A DNA stretch of 64,000 nt from Sphingobium arseniciresistens (GTDB lineage: Bacteria; Pseudomonadota; Alphaproteobacteria; Sphingomonadales; Sphingomonadaceae), in NCBI GenBank assembly GCA_029167225.1, contig JARFNK010000007.1:62001-126000 (forward strand). Reading direction: 5' to 3'. This document shows, in pieces, positions 9,179-16,320 of the stretch. The position numbers and the translations under genes were made by a program. The notes beneath the pieces are model-generated. The model saw only the letters and a program-made list of their open reading frames with translations, searched no databases and was not told the DNA's origin. Numbering within the stretch: the stretch's first letter is position 1; the number at the start of each line of letters is the position of its first letter.

Positions 9179-9352
9179 GGTCCTATCCCTCCACTTGGTT
9201 CTCGCGGTTGCATTTTTGCATACCGGTTGACCGTTTTCTGATGTCCTGGAGCGCTGCGTGAAATGAGATGCAGATCGCGCTCCAGCCCTTGTCGTCATGT
9301 CGTCCTTGCGTCGCTTCATGCGGGAAGCAGCTTTCCGCCCGGTCGCGATGCC

Positions 9353-9643
9353 CTAGTTGGCGCCGGAACCCGTGGAGGCCCCCGATCCGCCGCCCGACGA
9401 TCTGCCGGTCGTGCTGATGGAACGGGGCTGCTTCACCGTGTCGGTGCGATAGCGCTGCACGGCCGCGGCCGTGCGTGCGCCATCGCCGCCCTCCATCACA
9501 TCGCCCTGATAATGGGGATCGGGATCGATCACCTGCAGCGCATAATTGTGCCGCAGCGAACCACCCAGGGTCGGATCATTGGGCGTGCAGGCGACCAGCA
9601 GCGGGAGGTGTGCCAGCAGCAGCAGGAAGGGAATTATCCGCAT
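9353..9643 (-). CDS. Small lipoprotein at the CpaD position of the tad locus
   Basis: 96-residue lipoprotein. The signal peptide is MRIIPFLLLLAHLPLLVAC with lipobox Cys19. The mature part contains 'HNYALQVIDPDPHYQG' and ends in a flexible Gly/Ser-rich tail. A strong GGAGG sits 8 bases before the ATG. It lies directly between cpaC and the TadG-like gene, where other loci encode CpaD, an outer-membrane-associated Tad lipoprotein. It is much shorter than Caulobacter CpaD (over 200 residues), so it is either a reduced functional equivalent or an unrelated pilotin-like protein. Assignment rests on position and lipobox. Confidence 0.7.
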   Translation of the reverse strand: MRIIPFLLLLAHLPLLVACTPNDPTLGGSLRHNYALQVIDPDPHYQGDVMEGGDGARTAAAVQRYRTDTVKQPRSISTTGRSSGGGSGASTGSGAN

Positions 9644-9653
9644 CGTGATCCTC

Positions 9654-11261
9654 CTAAAGCTCGTAGCCGCCAGCCGTGGCGGTCTGTCGGGGCGCCGTAT
9701 CGGCGGATGCCGGTGCCGCAGCATCATTGCTGCCTGAAGTGGGTGCAGGCGGCGTGGACGGCCGCGATGCCTTTGGCGCCTCCGGCGGCATCGCGTCGGG
9801 GTCGAGCGGGTTGATGCCCACTGCCTTGTCCGTCCGCCCCATCAGGAACAGGTCCAGCTCATGCGGGTTGCCGACGCGATCGGTCGGCAGGCGCACTTCG
9901 CTGGCCGGCATGGATTTGACCAGGCGCGGCGTGACGATCATCACCAGTTCCGTTTCCTGCTTCTGGAAGCCGGTGGAGCGGAACAGCGTGCCGATGATCG
10001 GCAGCGACCCCAGGATCGGCAGCTGGCGCACGGTGTCCTGGAAATCATTGCGCAGCAGGCCGGCAATGGCGAAGGACTGGCCGTCGCGCAGCTCCACGAC
10101 CGTCTTGGCGCGGCGCGTGAGCAGTCCGGGTACGACCAGCCCGTTGATGGTGATCGAGGCGGACGGATCGATCGAGCTGACCTCCGGTTCCACCACGAGG
10201 TTGATGACGCCATCGGACAGGACGGTGGGGGTGAAGCCCAGGCTGACGCCGAAGGGCTTGAATTCCACGGTGATCCCGCCACCGCCGCCATTGCCCCCGC
10301 CGCCTCCGCCACCACCGCCGTTGTTGTTCTGCAGCACCGGAATGGGGAACTCGCCGCCGGCAAGGAAAGATGCGGTCTCGCCCGAAAGCGCGACCAACGT
10401 CGGCTCCGCGAGCGTCTTCACCAGCCCCTTGCGTTCCAGCAGGTCGAGCGCGGAGAAGAGGTTGAGGCTGCCGATCGAATAGGCCAGCGTGCCGACACCG
10501 AAGGCGTCCGACAGGCCGTCTATGGCGATGACGGGCCGCGCAATGCCATTATTCTTTATGCCATCGCTGATGCCCAGCGTGGAATCCGTCGCCAGATTGC
10601 CGACGCTGCCATAGGTCTTGTTGCCCACGAAGCTGTGGTTGAAGCCGATCTGCTTGGCCGCCTGCCGGTTCACTTCGGAGAAGCGCACCTCCAGCATCAC
10701 CTGTTGGGACGAGCCCACGGACAGCATGTTCACGACCTTTTCGGTGCTGCCGGCATAGGTCTTGGCGATGTCTGCCGCGCGCTGCACGGCTGACGGGCTG
10801 GAGACCGTGCCGCTCAGCACGATGGCATCGTTGGAGATGCGCGCGCCGACCGCTTCGCCGGGCAGCAGTTCGGACAGCTGGCGCTTGAGCGTCACGATAT
10901 CCGGCCCCACCGCGACATCGACCACGGCGATCAGCATGTTGCGGCTGTCGTAGAGCGTAAGGCTGGTCGTCCCCATCTTCTTGCCCAGGACATAGAGCGA
11001 GCGGTTGGTCATCGGCAGGATGTCCGCCACCTCGTCATTGCCCACCAGGGCCTTGGTGAAAGGACGGTCGACCGTCAGAACCTGGCTCTTGTTGAGCGGT
11101 ACATCGAGCTGCCCGGCATGAAGGGCATCGCTCGTGCGGACCGCGCCGCCCAGTATCTGTGCCTGGGCGGAAGGGACCGCCCCAAGCAGGCCGACCGCCA
11201 GTACGCCTCCGGTCACGGCGCTCTCCAGCGCCAGCCGCAGCATCCCCCTATTTTGTGCCAT
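9654..11261 (-). CDS. cpaC: Tad outer-membrane secretin CpaC/RcpA
   Basis: 535-residue type II/III secretin family protein that forms the outer-membrane channel for the Flp pilus. A signal sequence (to about 35) is followed by the pilus-secretin N-domain ('RPFTKALVGNDEVADILPM') and a BON-like stretch. The secretin core carries 'QVMLEVRFSEVNRQAAKQIG', 'PTLVALSGETASFLAGGEFP' and 'LLTRRAKTVVELRDGQSFAI'. A Gly-run loop lies near residues 315-330. The C-terminal tail is Pro/Ala-rich and probably disordered. Start 11261 overlaps the cpaB stop by 14 bases and has GAGG nine bases upstream; an ATG at 11243 is the alternative. Confidence 0.94.
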   Translation of the reverse strand: MAQNRGMLRLALESAVTGGVLAVGLLGAVPSAQAQILGGAVRTSDALHAGQLDVPLNKSQVLTVDRPFTKALVGNDEVADILPMTNRSLYVLGKKMGTTSLTLYDSRNMLIAVVDVAVGPDIVTLKRQLSELLPGEAVGARISNDAIVLSGTVSSPSAVQRAADIAKTYAGSTEKVVNMLSVGSSQQVMLEVRFSEVNRQAAKQIGFNHSFVGNKTYGSVGNLATDSTLGISDGIKNNGIARPVIAIDGLSDAFGVGTLAYSIGSLNLFSALDLLERKGLVKTLAEPTLVALSGETASFLAGGEFPIPVLQNNNGGGGGGGGGNGGGGGITVEFKPFGVSLGFTPTVLSDGVINLVVEPEVSSIDPSASITINGLVVPGLLTRRAKTVVELRDGQSFAIAGLLRNDFQDTVRQLPILGSLPIIGTLFRSTGFQKQETELVMIVTPRLVKSMPASEVRLPTDRVGNPHELDLFLMGRTDKAVGINPLDPDAMPPEAPKASRPSTPPAPTSGSNDAAAPASADTAPRQTATAGGYEL

Positions 11262-12186
11262 AGCGCTTTACCTCGTAAGAACTGCCCTTGGTGCCGCGCA
11301 CGACTTCGATCGTGGCGGTATTGGACGGCGCGGCCGGGCGGGCCGCGACGGGGCGCGGGCGCCATGCTGCCGGGGCCGGTGCGACCGACATGTCGGCCGG
11401 CAGGCCAGCGAGCGCCGGTGGAACGGATGAGCGGCGATAGCCGCCGACATAGGCGCCATCGCGCAGATCCTCGATGTCGACCGTCTGGACGGCCAGGGTC
11501 GGCTTGTCGGTGATCTTGCGCAGCACCAGCGTCAGCTGGCCCACGCTCTGGCCAAGGACGAGCTTCTGCGCGTCGACCTGATTGGTCTCTAGCGTCGCCG
11601 TCTTGCCCACGGTCGGGTCTTTCGTGCTGTCATTGGCGTTCTGATCGATGGCGATCACCCGCACGCCCTGCAGCAACACGTCGGTAATTTGTTCGGACTT
11701 GCCGCCCATGGCACCTTCAAGCTGGCGGGTGACGAGGACGTCCACCGTGTCGCCGGGCAGCACGAAGCCGCCGGCGGCTGCCACGTCGCTGACCCTGACG
11801 GCGGTTGCCCGCATGTCCGGGCGCAACAGGCCGGTGATGGATGCGCGACCGTCATCGCCCGAAAGCTTGGCCGCAAGGACAGGCTCGTTGGCCTCGATCG
11901 CGCGGGTCACGACCCTGGTCTTGCCGAAGGATGTGAGCTGCGCGGGTGAGTGGAAGGATCCGGCCGGCAGAGAGGCTGCCGGCCAGTCCACGACCCTCAC
12001 ATTTTCATTGGTGACTGCGGTCCCGAAGGGCATCGCGACACGCGCGACGACCACCTTTGCCATGCCCTGGGGGACTTGTGCCTGTAGCTGTTCCTTCCGG
12101 ACCAGATAGGCGTTGGCGATATACACCGCCGCGAGGCCAAGCAATATTGCGAGGCCGAAGATGATCAAGGACCGACGCTGCCCCAC
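11248..12186 (-). CDS. cpaB: Flp pilus assembly protein CpaB/RcpC
   Basis: 312-residue protein with an N-terminal TM anchor (about 7-26) and a SAF/AFP-III-like domain ('VARVAMPFGTAVTNENVRVV', residues 47-66) plus the RcpC domain ('PGDTVDVLVTRQ' and following). CpaB is a periplasmic component that works with the secretin. The start codon is GTG, preceded by a G-run (GGGGGGAT) that can serve as ribosome site. It lies just downstream of a strong hairpin that separates it from the pilin gene. Confidence 0.92.
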   Translation of the reverse strand: MGQRRSLIIFGLAILLGLAAVYIANAYLVRKEQLQAQVPQGMAKVVVARVAMPFGTAVTNENVRVVDWPAASLPAGSFHSPAQLTSFGKTRVVTRAIEANEPVLAAKLSGDDGRASITGLLRPDMRATAVRVSDVAAAGGFVLPGDTVDVLVTRQLEGAMGGKSEQITDVLLQGVRVIAIDQNANDSTKDPTVGKTATLETNQVDAQKLVLGQSVGQLTLVLRKITDKPTLAVQTVDIEDLRDGAYVGGYRRSSVPPALAGLPADMSVAPAPAAWRPRPVAARPAAPSNTATIEVVRGTKGSSYEVKRYGTK

Positions 12187-12213
12187 GACTTATCCCCCCA
12201 CATGTTATTATTG

Positions 12214-12251
12214 TTTGAAGCCTTGCCGCTATTATACGGCAAGGCTTCAAA
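12214..12251 (-). terminator. Hairpin between pilin gene and cpaB (partial terminator/attenuator)
   Basis: Perfect 15-bp stem with an 8-base loop; arms 12214-12228 and 12237-12251, core GAAGCCTTGCCG / CGGCAAGGCTTC. On the minus strand it follows the pilin stop by 7 bases and is not followed by a real U-run. It is therefore more likely a partial terminator or mRNA-stabilising structure that lets pilin transcript exceed the rest of the operon. Confidence 0.7.
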
Positions 12252-12258
12252 ATTATGC

Positions 12259-12444
12259 TCAGCAGGTGCCGTTGGTCGGACCGTTGTCGATGCAGTCCGT
12301 GGCATTTTCCATCGCGTTCGAGATCGAGCCGCCCAGGGCAAAGGCCGCGCCGGCAATGCCGGTGCCGACAATGGCCAGGATCAGCGCATATTCAGCAGCC
12401 GATGCGCCGCTTTCGTCGTTCCACAGTTTCTTGATAACGTTCAT
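12259..12444 (-). CDS. pilA: Flp/Fap-type major pilin
   Basis: 61-residue Flp pilin, the structural subunit of the Tad pilus. After a short leader comes the prepilin peptidase site: cleavage after the Gly of 'DESGASAAEYALILAIVGTG' leaves ASAAEY with Glu at +5 and Tyr at +6, the Flp signature. A single hydrophobic helix follows, then a short tail with two Cys ('CIDNGPTNGTC') that could form a disulfide. An AGGA ribosome site lies 5 bases before the ATG. It is the first gene of the tad operon, preceded by a long AT-rich intergenic region. Confidence 0.95.
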   Translation of the reverse strand: MNVIKKLWNDESGASAAEYALILAIVGTGIAGAAFALGGSISNAMENATDCIDNGPTNGTC

Positions 12445-12847
12445 TTTCCTACCCCTATGCTCTGCCGGATTAGCCCGGCTATTTCGCTTTCGCGTCGGAG
12501 TTTTGAACGGTGCGACCCCGACGGCGCCTTTGTGGGACGCCTGCCCGATTTGGCAGTTTCCACGAAAGCTGAGGCAAGTAACTGCTTAGTCTTGGAATCT
12601 GTCAATATAGCAAATTTTATTGTTATATTTCAGTAGTTTGAAGTGAATTTTTGTTAACCATATTGGCTTATCTGGGGAAAATTCACCAAATCAAACTCGA
12701 ATCAAACAAGTATATCTTTAGATATACCCATGTATTGATTCGTTTTTATTTGCCTTCATGATAATCAATATCACGGCTTTACATGAAGGTGTGGAGGGAT
12801 TTCTGTGCGCTGCAGCATGCGCGGCGGCGGAAGGCGCGGCGCATCCG
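12445..12847 (-). promoter_or_regulatory. AT-rich control region upstream of the pilin gene
   Basis: About 400 bp without a gene. Bases 12601-12780 contain 52 G+C of 180 (29 %, hand count), far below the surrounding coding DNA. A TTGACA hexamer on the minus strand (12605-12600) faces the pilin, but its -10 match (GTTACT) is weak. A perfect inverted repeat GTATATCT-TT-AGATATAC lies at 12710-12727. A second pair, CCTTCATG / CATGAAGG (12753-12760 and 12782-12789), brackets a GATAATCAATATC stretch. This is the natural place for pilin promoter and regulator binding; the regulator is unknown. Confidence 0.6.
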
Positions 12848-13663
12848 TCAGGCAGGGATGCGATGCCGGAAGGTGATGTTTACGCGCGACGAGAGGATCA
12901 GATAGGGCAGCCAGATGGCGGCGCTGATCAGCACCTTGTTGAGATTTCCGGCAAGCATCGTTGCGAGCGGGCCAGCAACGGCGCTCGGCAACCCGCCGGT
13001 GCCTGCCGCGACATGGGCGATGGTCAATTGCGCCAGCAGATCGAGGCCCCAGACGAGCAGCAGGAAGCGGGGAAACAGCGGATGCAGGCGAAAGGCCATG
13101 GCAAAGGCGAACATGTAGAGGCTGCTGATGATCGCGCAGTCCAGCAGCATCACATGGAAGACGCCGGTGAACCAGTCTGGCGAGTGGCTGCCAAGTGCCG
13201 GCATGGCCGTGAGAAACTCGATCGTGCGGACCGGGACGTTGAGGAGCAGGCCGACGAGCAGCGACGCCATCATGCCGAACAGGCCATGGTCTGACAGTCG
13301 CCGGGCGGTCAGGCAGTCGACCTGGCGCCAGCGGCCCACGCGGGCCAGCCGGATTGCCGGCTGATCGAAAACCCCGCCGCGCGGGAAAAGGGACAGGCCG
13401 ATACCGAGTGCGGCCAGCGGTACGCCGATGACGAGCATATAGGGCAGCAGCGCGCCGGCGACATTCAGCAACCCATGCTCCTGCGGGGTCGCCGGGAAGG
13501 CGATGCGCAGGCCGCAGAGAAATGCCGCGACCAAGACCCAGCCGGTCACGATGGCGCGCAAGTTGAATTCAAGCATGTTCACGGCCGCAATACTTTTGCG
13601 GTACAGGATAGACGAGATGTTCTTCCAGGCTTTCATTGCCAGCACCCGATCCTGTTTCCCCAT
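12848..13663 (-). CDS. Polytopic membrane protein, DUF2569-like
   Basis: 271-residue integral membrane protein with about five hydrophobic segments (around 35-55, 65-92, 125-145, 168-190 and 205-225). The C-terminus 'LPYLILSSRVNITFRHRIPA' resembles the end of DUF2569 proteins (Y-x-S-x-RV-x-x-TF). No catalytic motif is visible and the function is unknown. The gene is transcribed toward the pilin gene but is separated from it by the AT-rich control region, so I do not place it in the tad operon. Alternative Met starts exist at residues 10 and 30; no convincing ribosome site distinguishes them. Confidence 0.55.
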   Translation of the reverse strand: MGKQDRVLAMKAWKNISSILYRKSIAAVNMLEFNLRAIVTGWVLVAAFLCGLRIAFPATPQEHGLLNVAGALLPYMLVIGVPLAALGIGLSLFPRGGVFDQPAIRLARVGRWRQVDCLTARRLSDHGLFGMMASLLVGLLLNVPVRTIEFLTAMPALGSHSPDWFTGVFHVMLLDCAIISSLYMFAFAMAFRLHPLFPRFLLLVWGLDLLAQLTIAHVAAGTGGLPSAVAGPLATMLAGNLNKVLISAAIWLPYLILSSRVNITFRHRIPA

Positions 13664-13769
13664 CTCATGGTCGTAACAGAGATGTGTTCAACAAGTCGTA
13701 AATGCGCGATGCGGGTTTTGGCTCCCCGGTTGTGCGCGCCTGCCATGGGCGGAGAGGCAAGGCGCGCGG

Positions 13770-14612
13770 TCATGGCATGGGACCGGGACGTAGCGGGACC
13801 GACGCGTCATCCCATGTGACGGTGGATGACGGCCCAGGATCGGGCATAGCCGACGCGGTCTCCTGCGGCAGGAGGTCCGTCATGGGAAGGGCATCCGGGC
13901 TCGGTGTTCTGGCGAGCGGCACCGCCATGCCCGCAACGGGCGCTGCAATGTCTTCTGCCGGGGCTCCTGCCGGTGTGGTGCCCTCCGTCAGCGATGGCTG
14001 GGGCGCGGCTGGCCGGGGTAAGGGCGCCGTAGGTAAGGGCGGGGGCGTTGCCGCCAGGGCAAGCTGCGCCGCACGCTGCTCCATGTGCCGGCTTTGCGGG
14101 CTGGACGGGCCGGTGGTTCGTTTCAGCGTGGCGAGCGCCCAGGCGGCCAGGTCCTGCGCCACCTGATATTGTTTACGCGACGCGTGGAAGTCGATCAGGT
14201 TTTCGGCGGCGAGCAGCGTATTCTGGTCGTCTTCGCCGCGTGAGCGCAGATAGGTGTCGAAGGCCCGCCGCAGCAGTGCTTCCGCTTCCCGGTCCTGATG
14301 CAGGGCATCGAGGTTGAGCGCGAGGTCGTTCACGGAAATCAGCGTGCGAGGATCGTCCTCGTCGAATATCTCTTCCGCAATGGCCAGTGCCTCGCTGGCG
14401 TGCGAAGCGCCCTCGCTCGTCTGTCCTGCCGCATACTCCTTTTGCGCCTGCGCCGTCAGCGATCGCCATTGCTGTTCGCGGGCTTCCGTCACGTCGGGAA
14501 TATAGGGCTGGCGCCCGGCGACCAAGGGCGAAGCGATCGCGGCGACGAGCAGCAGGGTGGCCATTGGCCTCCTGCATTTGCGCCTTGCCACCCCTGGCCA
14601 GCGTCCAGACAT
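13770..14612 (-). CDS. Exported TPR (kinesin-light-chain type) protein
   Basis: 280-residue predicted exported protein. A basic N-terminus precedes a hydrophobic segment (about 17-32, 'MATLLLVAAIASPLVAG'), so translation may start at that internal Met rather than at 14612. Residues 45-165 hold TPR-like repeats with the NPH-type spacing of kinesin-light-chain repeats ('EEIFDEDDPRTLISVNDLAL', 'YLRSRGEDDQNTLLAAENL'). The C-terminal 100 residues are Pro/Ala-rich and probably disordered. Function is unknown; it may be a scaffold in the envelope. A perfect 30-bp palindrome lies upstream (14677-14706). Confidence 0.65.
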   Translation of the reverse strand: MSGRWPGVARRKCRRPMATLLLVAAIASPLVAGRQPYIPDVTEAREQQWRSLTAQAQKEYAAGQTSEGASHASEALAIAEEIFDEDDPRTLISVNDLALNLDALHQDREAEALLRRAFDTYLRSRGEDDQNTLLAAENLIDFHASRKQYQVAQDLAAWALATLKRTTGPSSPQSRHMEQRAAQLALAATPPPLPTAPLPRPAAPQPSLTEGTTPAGAPAEDIAAPVAGMAVPLARTPSPDALPMTDLLPQETASAMPDPGPSSTVTWDDASVPLRPGPMP

Positions 14613-14676
14613 GAACCTGCCCCTCCCGCGGCGGGATACATGCCCCGCCGATCATGCCGCGAGGATAGCAGTTTGG

Positions 14677-14706
14677 CGCGTCCACGCAAAGCTTTGCGTG
14701 GACGCG
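14677..14706. promoter_or_regulatory. Perfect 30-bp palindrome upstream of the exported TPR gene
   Basis: Two 15-base arms, CGCGTCCACGCAAAG and its exact reverse complement, abut with no spacer (centre 14691/14692, HindIII-like AAGCTT at the axis). With no loop it is a poor terminator but a good dimeric-protein operator or cruciform. It lies 65-94 bases upstream of the start at 14612, in the only intergenic space between that gene and the methyltransferase-like gene. Confidence 0.5.
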
Positions 14707-14821
14707 AGCGGCCAACGTCACCGGGCATTTTTAGGCGGCCAAGCGGAGGTGAGCGTCGCCTCACGCGCAGGCTCACCGATGATCGGGGATGGCGCAGATG
14801 CAAGCAGAGCCATCAAGTAAA

Positions 14822-14859
14822 GACATGGGGCGCGCCGGTCTATCCGGCGCACCCATGTC
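14822..14859 (-). terminator. Terminator-like hairpin downstream of the methyltransferase-like gene
   Basis: Hairpin with arms GACATGGG / CCCATGTC and GCGCCGG / CCGGCGC around a 5-base loop, with a small internal loop. It begins 16 bases after the stop at 14875, reading on the minus strand, and is followed by UCUUUACUU, a modest U-rich tail. Confidence 0.6.
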
Positions 14860-14874
14860 CGGTCGGAAAATGGA

Positions 14875-15612
14875 TCAGCCGCGTGGCTTGCGGAAGCGCA
14901 GCACGAACTGGTCGGTCTTGCCGCGGATGCCGCTTTCCTGAACTTTCAGCGTGTGTTCGTCCGCCGAGTGGCGCAGGATCGGGCTTTCGCGATCTAGCAC
15001 GAAGCCTGCGGCCTTCACTTCGCTGATCACCGTGGCATCTTCGATCCGGTGCAATGTCGATGTAACGCTGCTGCCGGCGCCCTTGGCCGCCTGATGATCG
15101 ACGATGAAATAATAGCCGCCCGGCTTCAGCGCCTTGAAGGCGGCGGCGTTGGTCAGCGTTGCCGCGTCGTTTTCGCCTACTTTGGCGTTCTTGAAGTCAT
15201 GATAGTTGAGCGTCGTCCACACGACGTCCACTGGCGCGGGTACGGTGATCTCGCCCGGCTTGATGCTCACCAGGGTCAGGTTGGGGCGGCTGGGTGCATA
15301 TTCTTCCAGCGCCGGGGAGGGGCGGCTGAGCATCGCATAGACATGGCCCTTTGCGCCCACGGCGCCGGTCAGGATGCGGGTGAAATAGCCGCCACCCGGC
15401 GCCAGTTCGGCCACCGTGTCTCCCGGCTTGATTCCGGCTGCGGCGATGACGGCGGCCGGCCTCCGATCCTCGTCTCGCGCGCGGTCCGCCTCGGGGCGGG
15501 CGGGGTCGGCGAGCACGGCCTTCAGGTCGACACGCGGACTGCTGGCGGCACTGGCAAGGCCCGCCGCAAGACAGGCCATCAGGCCTACACTTCCCAAGCG
15601 CAACAGCTTCAT
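14875..15612 (-). CDS. Exported class I SAM-methyltransferase-like protein
   Basis: About 245 residues. The signal peptide 'MKLLRLGSVGLMACLAAGLA' is followed by a Rossmann methyltransferase core: motif I 'VAELAPGGGYFTRIL' with the Gly-rich loop, and later 'LKPGGYYFIVDH', the typical motif between strands 4 and 5. It belongs to a group of predicted periplasmic methyltransferase-like proteins (COG4798 type). How SAM would be supplied outside the cytoplasm is unclear, so it may have another activity. Start 15612 is preferred (AGAGG seven bases upstream); MIMKLL at 15618 and a longer frame to 15654 are possible. Confidence 0.7.
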   Translation of the reverse strand: MKLLRLGSVGLMACLAAGLASAASSPRVDLKAVLADPARPEADRARDEDRRPAAVIAAAGIKPGDTVAELAPGGGYFTRILTGAVGAKGHVYAMLSRPSPALEEYAPSRPNLTLVSIKPGEITVPAPVDVVWTTLNYHDFKNAKVGENDAATLTNAAAFKALKPGGYYFIVDHQAAKGAGSSVTSTLHRIEDATVISEVKAAGFVLDRESPILRHSADEHTLKVQESGIRGKTDQFVLRFRKPRG

Positions 15613-15690
15613 GATCATGCCTCTCCGTTCAGACTGCAGATATCCGGTCGCCATCCTAGGGCCGAAGGCGCCACCTGCAAGCGCTCACTT

Positions 15691-16320
15691 TCAGCCTTTC
15701 AGCGCGTCCTCGATCAGCGCCTTCGCCTCCGGCCCGGTCCAGTCCATCGCGCCCGTCACCCGCGCGACCTCCTTGCCCTTGGCGTCATAGAGCACGCTGG
15801 TCGGCAGCAGGCCGGTGGCATAGTGGAAGCCGAACTGGTTTTCCGGGTCGCGCCATGCCTTGAGATGCTTGAACTTCTTCGCGGCGAAGAAGGCGTCGAC
15901 CCGCTGGGCGTCCTGGCTGTCCTGCGAGATGGTGAGGATCTGCAGCCCTCGTGGCGCATAGGTGGCGGCGATCGCGTCGAGCGTCGGCATCTCCGCGACG
16001 CAGGGCGCACACCATGTCGCCCACAGGTTGACCAGGATCGGCTTGCCGGCGAAATCGGCGAGCTTGCTTTCCTTGCCGCCCGGTGCGGCGAAGACGAAGG
16101 CCGGGGCTGGCGTGCCCGCCTTGGCCTTGTCCACCGTGAAGCTGAAGCCGCTGCCTTGATTTCCGGCGGACTCCGTCGCCTCGTCGCTGGAGGGTACTTC
16201 GTCGGATGTCGCCGCGGCAGCCGCATTGGCGTGTTGCCCCTGCGGCCCGGATTGCCTATCGCAGGCGCTCAACACGCCCCCTGCCAGCAGCAGGGCCATT
16301 ACGGAACGCAATGATATCAT
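15691..16320 (-). CDS. TlpA-like thioredoxin-fold lipoprotein
   Basis: 209-residue envelope thiol-disulfide oxidoreductase. The signal peptide has lipobox Cys20 (GVLSAC), then a low-complexity linker to about residue 55, then a TlpA/ResA-type thioredoxin domain with the active site 'WATWCAPC' (Cys104 and Cys107) and a conserved cis-Pro region '[11 protein letters not shown]'. It probably reduces periplasmic disulfides, for example in cytochrome c maturation. The open frame extends far upstream on this strand, but only as antisense of argH. The ATG at 16320 gives a proper signal peptide and overlaps the argH start (CATG). Confidence 0.82.
   Translation of the reverse strand: MISLRSVMALLLAGGVLSACDRQSGPQGQHANAAAAATSDEVPSSDEATESAGNQGSGFSFTVDKAKAGTPAPAFVFAAPGGKESKLADFAGKPILVNLWATWCAPCVAEMPTLDAIAATYAPRGLQILTISQDSQDAQRVDAFFAAKKFKHLKAWRDPENQFGFHYATGLLPTSVLYDAKGKEVARVTGAMDWTGPEAKALIEDALKG

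Noticed and set aside
10270-10330. Gly-codon run in cpaC taken for a microsatellite or frameshift
   Set aside because: It stays in frame and encodes a Gly-rich loop between conserved secretin blocks.
12760-12772. Fur-box-like GATAATCAATATC
   Set aside because: Only 13 bases with short GATA/TATC symmetry in very AT-rich DNA; chance match is likely.
12753-12789. Inverted repeat CCTTCATG / CATGAAGG read as a terminator for the DUF2569-like gene
   Set aside because: The loop would be 21 bases and no U-run follows; kept only as part of the control region.
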